DNA of 64,000 nucleotides from contig JAFMSR010000005.1 of the NCBI GenBank assembly GCA_022818135.1, forward strand, positions 37,545,996 through 37,609,995, given 5' to 3'. Origin of the DNA: Saxidomus purpurata. Taxonomy: Eukaryota; Mollusca; Bivalvia; Venerida; Veneridae. This document shows, in pieces, positions 35,769 to 46,930 of this stretch. The notes under the pieces were generated by a model. It ran no database searches and was not told the origin of the DNA. It saw only the letters and a list, made by a program, of their open reading frames with translations. The position numbers and the translations under genes are program-made. The number at the start of each line of letters is the position of its first letter. Position 1 is the first letter of the stretch.

Positions 35769-36254
35769 TTTATTACTTCCCGTTTCGGTATTATTTGTTG
35801 CAGACTGTTCTCCTCCATTTTGTGTTGAACTATTGTCAACGTCTCTTAGTACAAATTCGGGATTCACTGCTCCAATCATTGCACGTAGAGCTTTACTGCC
35901 GTACTTAGGCATTGCTCTCTTCCTGAATACGTTAACGTTACAAATTGTAACGGCTGGAAAACGTAAGTTACTAAACTCCAAAGAAACAGCTGTTTGTTTT
36001 GGCCACTCCATGTACTGGTTTGTGATCATATAGAGATGAACTACTAAAATTACAATAGCACAACAGGTAAGGAAACCCCATAAAATCTTTGTGAATCGGT
36101 GACGCGACGTTTTAATATATCCGCATCCGTGCATAGATGTTCGGTCTGCGAAGCGACTAAGCACGAATTTTACGTGCTTATTTAACAACGATTCCTCATA
36201 CTCATTTCCACATTCCTCTGTCATCTTTTCAAATATTACTTTATTGCTTTCCAT
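35769..36254 (-). CDS. DEG/ENaC sodium channel, exon 1 (N-terminus, TM1)
   Basis: This is the first coding exon of a minus-strand amiloride-sensitive-type channel, 162 codons, ending at AAA|gtaagtg in phase 0. Visible features, in order: a cytosolic N-terminus; FADRTSMHG with the family's His-Gly gating pair at residues 42-43; a membrane helix at about 57-78; and the post-TM1 signature LRFPAVTICN (97-106). Seven exons (36254 down to 19951) join without phase conflict into 405 residues, against a family length of roughly 500-700. The family forms trimeric Na+ channels gated by peptides, protons, bile acids or force. The ectodomain pattern resembles invertebrate peptide-gated members, but the ligand cannot be told. 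The start is the first ATG, in good context for the domain. Confidence 0.9.
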
Positions 36255-36574
36255 GTGCAGATCAGTTTAACGTTTAACACTAATGAAAATAAACACGCTT
36301 AAATACAGAATTCCTCGAGAAGGTACAAAATTAATGTGAGTTTAATCTATTGTACTAGCATTAGGAAACGGATGAATGCAGTTGATATGCGATTCAGTGA
36401 CTGCGTATTTACGTCTAATCACTCATATATCCTGAGGGAAAAAGGTGTCTAACTAACTAAAGCTTGGATTCCAATATTTTCATCATTAATTAATGAAACA
36501 ATTGATAATACAGAAATGATAGTGTGCAATTTTCGAGGTATTTATTCTCTATTTTTTGACATATTTCAAACCAA

Positions 36575-36790
36575 GTACAGACGACTCTCGAAAGTTCGAA
36601 CCCGGATAATTGGAACACCCCCGATTATTCGAACACATTTTCGGGTCCCGAATTTTTTCCTTCTACATTCAATATGTTCTACTACGGTTTATCGGAACCC
36701 GGATAATCGGAACTTTCGAACTGATATTCTTGTCCGCTCGTTAATAAAACAGTGTGAATAACTCCGGAAAGTTCGAACAGTGTCGTTCGT
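36575..36790. mobile_element. pogo/Tigger-like terminal motifs
   Basis: Repeated gttcgaac(c)cggataat and ctctcgaaagttcgaac words, as direct and inverted copies, resemble ends of pogo-type DNA transposons. Related words (aactccggaaagttcgaac) occur at 36767 and again at 37590-37660. Boundaries cannot be fixed, partly because of the low-complexity block at 36825-36955. Confidence 0.45.
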
Positions 36791-36824
36791 TAATTGACAT
36801 GACGCCAATGGTGCTATAAACCCA

Positions 36825-36842
36825 CCCCTTTTTTTGGTGGGA

Positions 36843-36879
<37 letters not shown>

Positions 36880-36907
36880 CCCCAATTTTTTTTTTTTAAA
36901 AAAAAAA

Positions 36908-36945
<38 letters not shown>

Positions 36946-36958
36946 ACCCCCCCCCCAA
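36825..36958. other. poly-A/poly-C/poly-T run, suspected assembly error
   Basis: Alternating A, T and C homopolymers of up to about 40 nt. It has the same character as 28.36 kb and is not a credible tail of either strand's gene. Confidence 0.55.
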
Positions 36959-37679
36959 ATTGATCAATCAGCCGGCCGCATGTTTTTCACACCTCGTGAA
37001 AATTGAGCAGGTGCCAGCTTGATTGAGTAAATGACGTCACATGGTAATAATCGAGGATATGTGTATTTGTTTGCCGCGCGTGCTAACACTTATGATTATG
37101 TTTGTGGCAATCGTTCGCCTGTCATAAAATGAGTTAATTGTTTCATATTCAATAAAGCTATATAAAATCTAGATTTTTCAATGTCAACCACACAATTATG
37201 TCAGAACATAGTGTACAAAGTTCTAACGTCGAGCAACCTGGTGAAGGTCCCAGTAATGGGGGGATAGCCAGGTCGTCAAATTCGTGCTCTGATTTATCTC
37301 TACTCGCTTCTTGTAAATATGTTTATGTATCGTAGCTAAATTATGAAAAATAAAAGAATTGAAATAAACATGCTTGTTTTTGTTTTTCTTCATTTGAAAA
37401 GGTTAAGTCCAGCAGGTAACCTCCACATCGTCAACGAGTAGAAACCGGCATCAAAGATTTACATAAAAGAACTTCCACTCAAAACTCAGTAATCGAGTAC
37501 GTTCCTACACAGGTTTTAGTACACTTCACTCTAGACAGAACGGCGTTCTTACAGAACGGTCTTTAGTACCATCTCCAATATGGCCGACATGCAAACTCCG
37601 GAAAGTTCGAACTACCGAAAATTCGAACAAATTTTGCTTCCCCGAGGGTGTTCGAGTTTCCGTTAATTTCCGTAAATAT

Positions 37680-38030
37680 CCGTACTTTTCCGTGATATGC
37701 ATATGATTATCTTCCGTAATCAGCTAACAGCGCAGTCATTTCTAAAACAGAAAAAAATTGTGTAATGCAGCCTGTAAGCTATAGACCTTTCTGCAATCGT
37801 TTGAAGTTGTATGTACTGTTTTTATTTGTAATATGTTCTTATCGTATGCGACATTCAAACAAAAGATTGATCTGGTTTGTCTTGCACTACTTTCCTAAAG
37901 CGCATGTTTACAGTTGTTATTCGCACATAGCACAGTTAAATTGTCTGCAGTGTTTGAAATATGGTATGCTAACTTAGGCCTTGGGGACTTTCAGTCCCAA
38001 GGCCAAAAATCGAAAAATGACTGTAAAAGT
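37680..38030. repeat. dispersed about 300-bp repeat, copy 1
   Basis: Very similar to 62690-63010 over about 290 bp (shared words ccgtacttttccgtgatatg, gttattcgcacatagcac). An open frame of about 55 codons is conserved in both copies, but it has no known domain. Confidence 0.75.
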
Positions 38031-38149
38031 TTTATTTTTGAAATAAACATGATAGCGTTGTTGGTATTCATTTTCTTAGATCATTTTCTATCCATCTATA
38101 GCAGTTTGAAGTAAAATTCGAGAAAAAGTTGATTTCATTTGTTCATCCC

Positions 38150-40655
38150 CATCCTGTTTTTACACTTGCCTGTGGTAGAGACATGTGCTACTATGAAAGT
38201 TTCAAATATGGTGGAGAAAAACTCATTCAAATCACGACGAAACTGTTCAATTGCATGCTACAATGCTCGTATACACCTCAAGATATGAAACGAGGGGTAA
38301 TTATTGTATTACACAAAGGGGGTAATAAGCCCAAGAATAATCCAAACAATTATAGGGCGATAACACTGTCATCTGTTTTACTTAAAATGTACGAATCCAT
38401 TCTTCTGGTTCGAATAGAAAAAGATAAAAAGTATGACCTCATAAATGACTTACAGGGTGGCTTTTAGAAAAGGATTGGGATGTATGATGACATCTTTTTT
38501 GTTTCGGGAATGTGTAAGCTATTCTCACGATAATAGTAGTCCTTGCTTACTTGTTTTCTTGATGTTAAACAAGCTTTTGACCGAGTATGTCATGAAATAT
38601 TGTTTGTTAGCTATACAAATTTGGTATTGATAATATCATTTTCAAGGCAAATATAGCTGTATCAGAACTGACAAGTTGTGTCCGTAGCAATGGTCATACA
38701 TCTTCCTGGTTCCCAATTTGCCAGGGTACCAGACAGGGAGGGGTCCTCAGTCCTTTCCTTTTCATCTTGTCCTAATTAATGATTTAATGAACGAACTGCA
38801 GAGTCAGTCTCATGGTATGAGCTTATATGGTATTAACTGCACATGTCCGGCGTCTGCGGACGATATGGTTTTACTGTCCTTCTCCGCAAATGGACTTTCA
38901 AAGCTGATGGAATGTTGTTACAATTATAGTATACAAAACAGGTATACTTATAATGCGTCTAAATCTGCTGTAATTGTTACAAATCAGCAACACATATTTA
39001 AAAGTACCTGGCTACTTGGTAATGAAACTGTTTCTGAAAGGTCACTTATGTCCATTTGGGTGTTTTGTTCAGTAACTGCTTAAACATAAATAATAATGTC
39101 AAGGAAAGTTGTAATAAGTTGAAAAGTACATTTCTAAGTACAATAAACTGTGGTATTTATGAAGATGGGTTCACCCATTTTCTGCGAAACGTATATACAA
39201 AAGTGTTGTGCTGCCAAAAGCATTATATGGCAGTGAGCTCTGGTCAAACCTCTCAAAAGAAAACATAAATAGCCTCGAGACTGCGCATAGATTTTGTGTA
39301 AAACGCATGCAAGGTTTGTCAAAGTATACTAGAACTTATGTCGCTTTTTTCAATGTTAGGATTTTTACCATTAGAGGCAGAAATAGATAAAAGAAAACTA
39401 ACATTTCTTGGACAACTTTGTTCGCTTGATACACAGTGTTTGATAAAACAAGTATTTGTAAATCGCTTGATGACATATCTTAATAGCCCAAGTAAGACCT
39501 CTGGGTTTGTGCCAGATATTTTCAGAGTATGTAAAAGATATAATGTATTGTCTGTGCTTTTGATTTATATTGAAACCGGCAGCTTTCCGACAAAATCATC
39601 CTGGAAGAATATTATAAATAATAATGTCCAAATTGTACACCAGTACGAACTGAGCCGACGAATTGAAGAAACAGAGTCATTGAGAGGATTTGATATAATT
39701 CAACCCTCTGATGCATTTTCATGTTGTCGGCACTGGTCGCTGTGCTATAAAAACCGTAACTGGTTGAGATATATGCAAGTTCTTGTTAAAATCATAGGTG
39801 CTCTTTTCTCAAAGTCTTATAGCACAATATGTAGAAAGTGTCAGAATATAACAGATAATATTGTAATTCATTTGATACAGTTTTGTACGAAAACGTCGGT
39901 AGGTAGAGATCAACTGTGGAATCGTCTGTTTCAGTTGTTAGGAACAAATAACTATATTGTACTCATTCATATGTCAGTTAGAGACCAACTGATACATTTA
40001 CTTTCTGGTATGTCAAATTTTCTTGACGAAGAAAATATCCTTAACTGTTTAAAAATTGTCAGTAAATATTCTTATCATGTTTTAAATGATTATTAACCAG
40101 TGTAACTATTGATATAAATAAGGCCAACCCGCATAAATTGGTCGTGTATTTTCTACAGGACGCTTATTCTTGTTATTAAGCATAGCTTTCCTTTCAACTT
40201 TCCTTACACAGTGCTTGTATTTCGTTTCGATAAGCATCCGTAGACTGGAACTGTATGAATGCTCTAATTATCCTGTTAAAGTTCTTTCTGACTGAGTTTC
40301 CTTGCAAACAATTGTTTGGCCAAACTATAGCCTCCAGCAAACATAGTAAGGAGACGATAGAGGAGAGAATAATATTCTATTCTATTCTGATTTATTACTT
40401 TATCTATTATTTTTTTGTCAATGTGCTGTACTTGTACTTGTAAGCGTTTGATTTCGTTTGTGTTATTGTAAGAACGCATTCTGTCATCGTATCTGTACTG
40501 GTATATCAATGCGTCTGTTTTGGTATTGTATATGTATGTGATGATGTAATATATGTAGTGTATATATAGTGCTTTGTATGTTTGATGTTTTGTTCTGTGT
40601 ATGTGTTTATTGTGCTCTCCCAGATGTGGAGGAAATAAAGATATCTATCTATATG
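38150..40655 (+). mobile_element. decayed non-LTR retrotransposon (LINE), reverse transcriptase and tail
   Basis: Reverse-transcriptase pieces appear in order but in changing frames: an NNYRAITLSS block at about 38340-38380, GGF and RKG near 38460, a QGTRQGGVLS-type region at about 38720-38760 (one frame off), SADDMVLLS at about 38850, then a long C-terminal frame at 39338-40096 with a CxxC...H...C zinc-finger-like region (CRKCQNITDNIVIHLIQFC). At least three frameshifts or stops interrupt it, so it is dead. The 3' end shows aataaagatatctatctata, a short (ATCT)n tail as in CR1/L2-like elements. The 5' end is missing. Confidence 0.82.
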
Positions 40656-41051
40656 ATATGCCGAGTTTTTACTATACGGTCAAGGCAAGCACTGTTAATT
40701 GTGGTATCTTCAATTCCAAAGTAAATGTAAACATTTACATTGAAAGAATAGGTAAAATTGACGTTTACAGTTTTAAAGAATTGATTTGAAACAGCTATTT
40801 GATTACACTGTTGTTTCTTGTATAATATTGATTCGAAGTGTTTGTTTCTTTTTTTATTCAATGCAGATTTTAACAGGGAAATATGTTTAAATTGTTTTGT
40901 GTAGCGTAGAGAGAGAGTGTGCTTTGGCTCATGTAAGTATTACAGTGCAATACACGGAATAAAATAGAATAATGTAACGAGAAAGAATCACTCTTGTCCC
41001 TGCGATGAAAATGCGATTAAAACGGTGAGAAAATAAATCTACCGTATCCAT

Positions 41052-41131
41052 TGAGTTGTGGATAAGGAAATCCCATCCTCGTTTTTGGGACGTATCTCAG
41101 CCCTCTGATGGAATTTCATTATCCACAACTC
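41052..41131. repeat. inverted repeat with about 21-bp arms
   Basis: gagttgtggataaggaaat at 41052 pairs with the inverse attatccacaactc ending near 41131, with one mismatch. Small foldback. Confidence 0.7.
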
Positions 41132-41159
41132 ATGAAAATGCTAGATTCTCTTTATCTTG

Positions 41160-41460
41160 CAAATAATGCAAAGTATGGCCCCTTTTTTCGACTAAGAAAT
41201 TCTGGTTAAAGTTTTGCATGCAACTACATTAAAGTCCATATCTCAATAACTACTTGATTTATTGTATTTAAACTTGATACAAGGCTTTCCCAGCCATCAC
41301 ACCTACGTAAATAATCAAGTTAGATAACTCTATCTTATGGCCCTTTATTTTTCGACATAGACATTCTTGTTAAAGTTTTGCGTGCAAATACGTTTTTGTC
41401 CATATCTCGGTAACAACTTGATGTATGGTAAGAACGTTCGAAGAGCTCGCGTTGGGATTG
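41160..41460. repeat. tandem repeat, two units of about 162 bp (ggccctttttcgac family)
   Basis: Units start near 41177 and 41339, with the shared words gttaaagttttgc(a/g)tgcaa and gtccatatctc. Related words occur at 42361-42560 and 57112-57280. Confidence 0.7.
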
Positions 41461-41829
41461 CTTTTTTGGCTGGTCGTGCTCTTGTTTAAATCTAGTAATT
41501 TGCAATAAGCAATTGGTAATTAGTGTGTTGTGCAGTACTTTAGAAATATCCATGTTTTATGTGACCATGCAGACAAACAATCTTTAAGGTACATGTAAGC
41601 GCTATTCGATGTTGAATGTACGGTGTCATGGCAAATCTTTATTAGCTCACTCGCTAATTTCCGAGAGTATTTTTAGAGACTGTCTTTAAGTATCATCATC
41701 ATAATGGGAAAAGCACCACATATAATGCCGTATGTACATCTTATACAGTTGTTTGGACCAAACATAATTAAAAGGAATTTACTACATACAAAGCTGTTGA
41801 CATCATGTATTTTGACATATGCACCGCAC

Positions 41830-42250
41830 ATATTGGTTTATTATCTTAGTATATTAAGTAATATTTAACCACTTATACAATGAAACGAAATCACTTCATA
41901 CATTTAAACATCTACCACATATATTAATCAACATACAACGTATAAAGAACATCTACTGCAAATAATCAAAAAACCGCCTCATGTATCGAAAAATACATAT
42001 AATATTGTTTGTACTGCATATAACGTTGTTTGTACAACATAATTTTATAATGGTTATTCTACTGTGTACACACACTTTTGCACTGCATATTATTCAATAA
42101 CCACCACATATAAAAGAAAAAACACTGCATATCACAAAAAAGTGACCCCCATCTAAATATTAATGTACCATGTCAAATGAAATTTGTACCTCGTATACAT
42201 AAAAATGCACTGCGTATAATACAATACAGCATAATAAGACAGTAAAGGCG
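41830..42250. repeat. degenerate (c)actgcatata-rich region
   Basis: Variants of cac(t/c)gcatata and ccacatata recur at irregular 30-50 bp spacing. It may be a decayed satellite. Confidence 0.35.
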
Positions 42251-42289
42251 TTCCATATCCTCAGTCATCAAAAGATTTTTAATCGACTT

Positions 42290-44380
42290 TTGCAATGAGA
42301 CGGCGTGTCACCTACGAGATCCTATTTCCATCTATGCATATGGGCATCTAGTTGGCTAAAGTATGCCCCCTTTTCGACTTAGAAAATACAGGATAAAGTT
42401 TTATGTTCATGTTGCTATATCCAAATCTTAACCATATATTGTGCAGAAACCCGAAACATGGCTTCTCGGTCAATAAAACCGGACATAGCGTCAAGTCCCA
42501 TATCTGGCATCATTGTGCTGCCTTTTGAAAGAAGCAAATAGTGGTTAACGTTTTGCATGCATGTTGTTGTCTCTAAAATCACTGTAGATATAGGGATTGA
42601 AAGTTTGCACAGGTCTTTACGACCAATAAACAAGGTTCTAGCATCTAAATCCATGACCGTTTCATGCATTTTAACAAAATTATTTCCCTTATTACAAGTT
42701 GCTATATCAATATCTACTGCAGTTAATATATTAAAATTTTTCACATGTCTTCTCTTGGTCAATTCACAAGCATCACGCCCAATAATTATTGACAATAACA
42801 GATGGACAATTGTAAGACACTTTTTACCATAACTACAATTTCTTATAAAAACTATATATTTTCAAAGCAAAAACAACACTATTTCACTGCAACAGAAATA
42901 ACAATATGCTTTACACGATAAAAGGAAGGGGAAAACTGTTAAATGGTTGACTTCTCTTTTCTTTCAGACGGAAATGGCTTCCATGATTTTATGGGGTTTT
43001 TTTGTTTCTTAATATATAAGGGGTAAAACATCAAGTCTTTACAGTTTGTTAAACAAAGAAACTGATATGTTATACATGTTCATATATATGTATTTTATCC
43101 ATATTTTATAAAATAGGTACTTACATCAATATAAGTATAGTATAGTATTTGAAAACGCGATAGAGATTGATTATTATTATAAACATGTAATTACCCCCAC
43201 CCCCTATAAAAATCACGTCCAGTATAATAAGGCTCTTTTTATCTCTTTCTTAGAAAATCTTTGTTCCAGTTTTGTGAGATAATTGCTATCTTTATAACTG
43301 CTGAAGAGAAGTATTTAATGTGAATATGACACATGAAAAGAGTAAGCTCAATATATCTTAAAGTGACATTATGCTCATCTGACTGCACATAGTGTATTTT
43401 TGGTGACAGTTTTATAAAAGCAATTTTCTGTTGCTGTGCATTTAAATGTGTTAAACTAATGATAATGCAGCATTAGTATTTGAAGTTGGTGCTTTAGAAA
43501 TAAAAAGATTGACAAATAAAATAATAGTTCCTTCCTTCGCAGTGATCTCCCTTGTGTTGTTGTAGTTGTTGTTAGAGAGATTTCGGCAGTGGAAGGGAAG
43601 CAACTCCTGCATGCAGTTTTTTTAAATTGACTCTCCCAGTCAAAATAGGAAAAGTAATATTTGGAAAGTTATTATTTCTTACTGGTAGCAGGAAGAGTTT
43701 GGTGTATTGGGTTAAAAGCTATTATTTTCTCTACCCTTTTCACACACACCTATTTCAGCTGGATCTTTTTCTTGAAAAAATGTGCATAATTCCACTTTAC
43801 TTATATTTTGATTTCACGCACAGTTTTATTACATACATTTTGTTGCAATGGTTATACATTTTCAAATTATGACCGATTCGAAGGGGGAAAACAAAATAAT
43901 TATAGAGTCGGCAATACCCTAAGTTAATCAGATTAGAAGGAGGCGATTACCTGGTTCATCCGTAAATTCCGACTTGACTTGCGCGCGTTGTAACATCAGT
44001 TATGGAAAATTTCTTGAGGCACGAGTAAGTCTTAAAAAAGTATTTATAATATAGGTCAACTAGACAGGTACTTCATTCTATATATTTTTAAACAATTATG
44101 CTGCATATCCAAAGGTAGCCTAGATGCAGTACCGTTCAGGTAGAGGAAATTATGGCCGATTGAAAATGGATGTATTTATATTGATGTGTATCTACTTATT
44201 ACTTCGGATAAGACTGTTCTGTGTTTTCCTGCGTGCAAACGACAGGCATCTCGGGATGTTTACATGTTCAGATTCTTTGTATTATAAAAATACCGGTAAA
44301 TATATACCACTCTACTCTGTGAAATACATTTACATGTACCATTATTCTTGTTTTAAGCATTAAGTCCTTGCGTTCTTGCA
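42290..44380. repeat. composite repeat block, partner of 57020-58110
   Basis: Blocks 42295-42360, 42361-42540, 43866-43990 and 44012-44380 match 57028-57110, 57112-57290, 57285-57380 and 57806-58090 in the same order and orientation. This copy has about 1.3 kb extra in the middle (42541-43865). Confidence 0.65.
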
Positions 44381-44389
44381 GGTGGTAAA

Positions 44390-44660
44390 GTTCGCATATA
44401 AGACACCAGGTCAAATAATAGAGAAAAATATTTACACGCTAGAATTAAACATCCTGAATGTTTGTAAGAATGTTTGACTTGATGGATGCTAGGGCTAGTA
44501 TCAAACTGGCTTTCACTGGGTCAAAAACTAGGTCAAAAAGTCAAATAATAGAAAAACCTTGTGAACACTCTAGAAGCTACCTTTTGTATCCAATCATCAT
44601 GAAAGTTGTTAAGAATGTTTGTCTTGATTAACTCTATGTCAGATTCGAAACTGAATAACA
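44390..44660. repeat. two diverged units of the aaaaccttgtg/aggtca repeat family
   Basis: Shares gggtcaaaaactaggtca, aatagaaaaaccttgtg and catcatgaaa words with the array at 58655-59790. Confidence 0.5.
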
Positions 44661-44959
44661 TAGCGTGGGCATTTAGGTCTCCAGGTACGTTCCTCTTGAA
44701 CTGTTGACCAACTGTTAATGCTTTTGAAGCTATAGATGAAATTTGGACTGTGTGTACAGTTTTGCAAGCAAAATTGTTCTCACCTACATTTATCATGGCC
44801 TTTTGGGCTACGTTTCTTCTCTTCAATTCAATTCAGGAAATGTCTTAGAAAAACAACACCTAGGCTTCCACCCTCCCTTCTGAATTTAGAGTATAAAGGA
44901 AGATGCTTTGTCATTACACCTTGATAGTTGCTTCTTTGATTAAGTGGCACATAAACCTC

Positions 44960-45070
44960 ACCAACTATGTGTAGCCTAGCAGCGTGAAGTTAGCAGCTAA
45001 GCAGCCCGGCAGCATGATGTCAGCAGCCTGGCGGCCAGGCAGCGTGAAGTTGGCAGCTTGGCAGCGTTAA
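44960..45070. repeat. gcagc-rich minisatellite
   Basis: Short imperfect units around ggcagcgtgaagttggcag. Confidence 0.75.
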
Positions 45071-45747
45071 GTCTTCTTACTAAAATGAAAAATATGGCAT
45101 TACGATTCTTCCTGCAACTAGAATTATAGTTTTCACTGCGGCAGCCAAAAGTTCAACACAACAGCAAACACTTCAAACTTAAAGATCGCGCTAAAATTTA
45201 TTGAACGGTGTTTAAACTTCACGGAAACCTGAATTATACATATTTACAATAATTCCATTCGACCTTTCTTTTTAAATATTTTATATTTTGATTTGACAGG
45301 ATTCTTCCCGCTGCTAGCATCATAATAGTTTTCGCTCATAATGTCAACACGGCAGCGAAAACGTCAAATTGAAAGATTGCGTTATAATTGATAGCATTGG
45401 CGTTAGACAAATGATTCCTGACACTAGCAGAAAATAAAGAAAAGATCCTGGGTTAAATAATGTTAACACACATTTTGAAAGTATTTGCTCCTTGTCTGCG
45501 AGATTCAAAATGACATACATGGTACATGTACAATATGGCTCGCAAAGTAGTATTATTTGTAATCGGACATTATTTAGACAGGTATTACTAAGTTGTTTTG
45601 TTTAGTTGGAGATAGGAAGTTATCTGTTTCATAAAGGGAACTGGATACTTAGATACTTTGACTTTGTTCGTGTCGGTATCGACTCGTTGGATTTTGTGAA
45701 ATAGTCACTTAATTGTAAACATGTTCGGATGGTATGGTACATATATA

Positions 45748-45936
45748 TATATATACGTGAAAAATTCAAAAACATGTGCCGGAAAAAAGTTAAATATATT
45801 AAAAGATAAAACACAGTCCATGAGATAATTAAATTATTATTTGCCAACCGGTTTCGCTTTCATGCTCATCAGGGCAAATATGGCGTCAAAATATATACGT
45901 GAAACATTCAAAAAACATGTGCCGGAAAAAAGTTAA
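45748..45936 (-). repeat. 142-bp direct repeat (1.3 copies) bearing a hammerhead motif
   Basis: The words tacgtga, attcaaaa, acatgtgccggaaaaaagtt occur at 45754-45793 and again at 45896-45935, an offset of 142 bp. The sequence between the two ends with the ribozyme-like motif at 45838-45880. The arrangement resembles a short head-to-tail retrozyme or Penelope-terminal repeat. Confidence 0.75.
45838..45880 (-). ncRNA. hammerhead ribozyme (minimal type I)
   Basis: On the minus strand: helix I TATTTGCC, then CTGATGA, GCATGAAAGC, GAAA, CCGGTT, then GGCAAATA, which is the exact complement of the first eight bases. All catalytic-core positions are present (CTGATGA and GAAA). Helix II is short (GC/GC plus a six-base loop). 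Helix III is reduced to a few bases (A-CCGG-T), and the cleavage-site base is T, allowed by the UH rule. Very short helix III is known for hammerheads of Penelope-like elements and related repeats, which often work as dimers. The plus-strand neighbours carry no reverse transcriptase. Confidence 0.75.
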
Positions 45937-46679
45937 AAAGAAAAAAGTTATATTATGCTTCGGATGCATTCTAATTGCTGCGTCTGTTGACACATTGTTT
46001 AGTGAAATCGGCTACGAATTGACGAAATGAGAAGCGTTGAAACAGAATGGGGTACTTTCCTACTCGTTGAGTCAAATATCTTTATATACTATATTTTCTA
46101 ACACTACTGAAAATTTCTCCTATATAGACAAAGAAGGATTTGAGCGTGATATGCCTACCAAGTATATCACGCTAGGCTTCCGGAACTATTTTTGACTGCT
46201 GAAAGTCCCTCCCGCGTAATTTTCACACAACATCTATGAGTGTGCATGCGCTAATACGCTTGGATTTGTATTGTTGTGAGTGAATTCAGGTCATGTAAAA
46301 CAAATCGTAGTAAACTTTTCTACACTTCCGGTATATCACTCAAATGTGAAATCTATTTACTAAACATATGAAAGTTGTTTTTAATTTTTGATTCTTCTAT
46401 CAGTAAGTAAGTGGATTGTTGCAGAGGGCTTAGGTTTTTTTGCCACACGCAATCTACCTGTGGATGGCATTGCAGCTGAATCTTGTAAAAAAAATGTCAT
46501 GTATGTGTCAAACTGACATGCCTAGTTGCCTGATAGTGACTCGGTTGGTCTGGTATTTAGCACAGACCTGTAGTGTACAGCTGATAGAAGATTCATAAAT
46601 CATTTGTTTCTCGTTTGGGAAATATTATAACAATTTCTAACGCAATACCGATGTGACGTCGTTTCTGATTGGTGACGTC

Positions 46680-46930
46680 GTTTAAATTTGCGACTATTCA
46701 ATACCGTATATATAGTCGCAAACTTCAAACGGCGTTTTAATTATCGCTTTAGACACATTGTGCGTTAGAAAAGGGATAACTATTTAGTGTTTTGATATTT
46801 GCGACCGTATATACGGTTTTAATGGTCGCAACAGTTTTAACAGCTCCGGCTAACGCCGTCGCCGTTAAAAATATTTGCACCATTAAAACCGTATATACGT
46901 CGCAAATATCAAAACACGCCTTAATCACTG
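46680..46930. mobile_element. palindromic element with 45-bp arms
   Basis: Arm 46787-46831 pairs with 46874-46917 (two single-base gaps). Both contain gatatttgcgac and gtatatacgg. A second smaller palindrome (tttgcgacta / tagtcgcaaa) lies at 46687-46722. Foldback or MITE. Confidence 0.75.

Noticed and set aside
36741..36947. Phe-rich open frame
   Set aside because: Translation of homopolymer runs.
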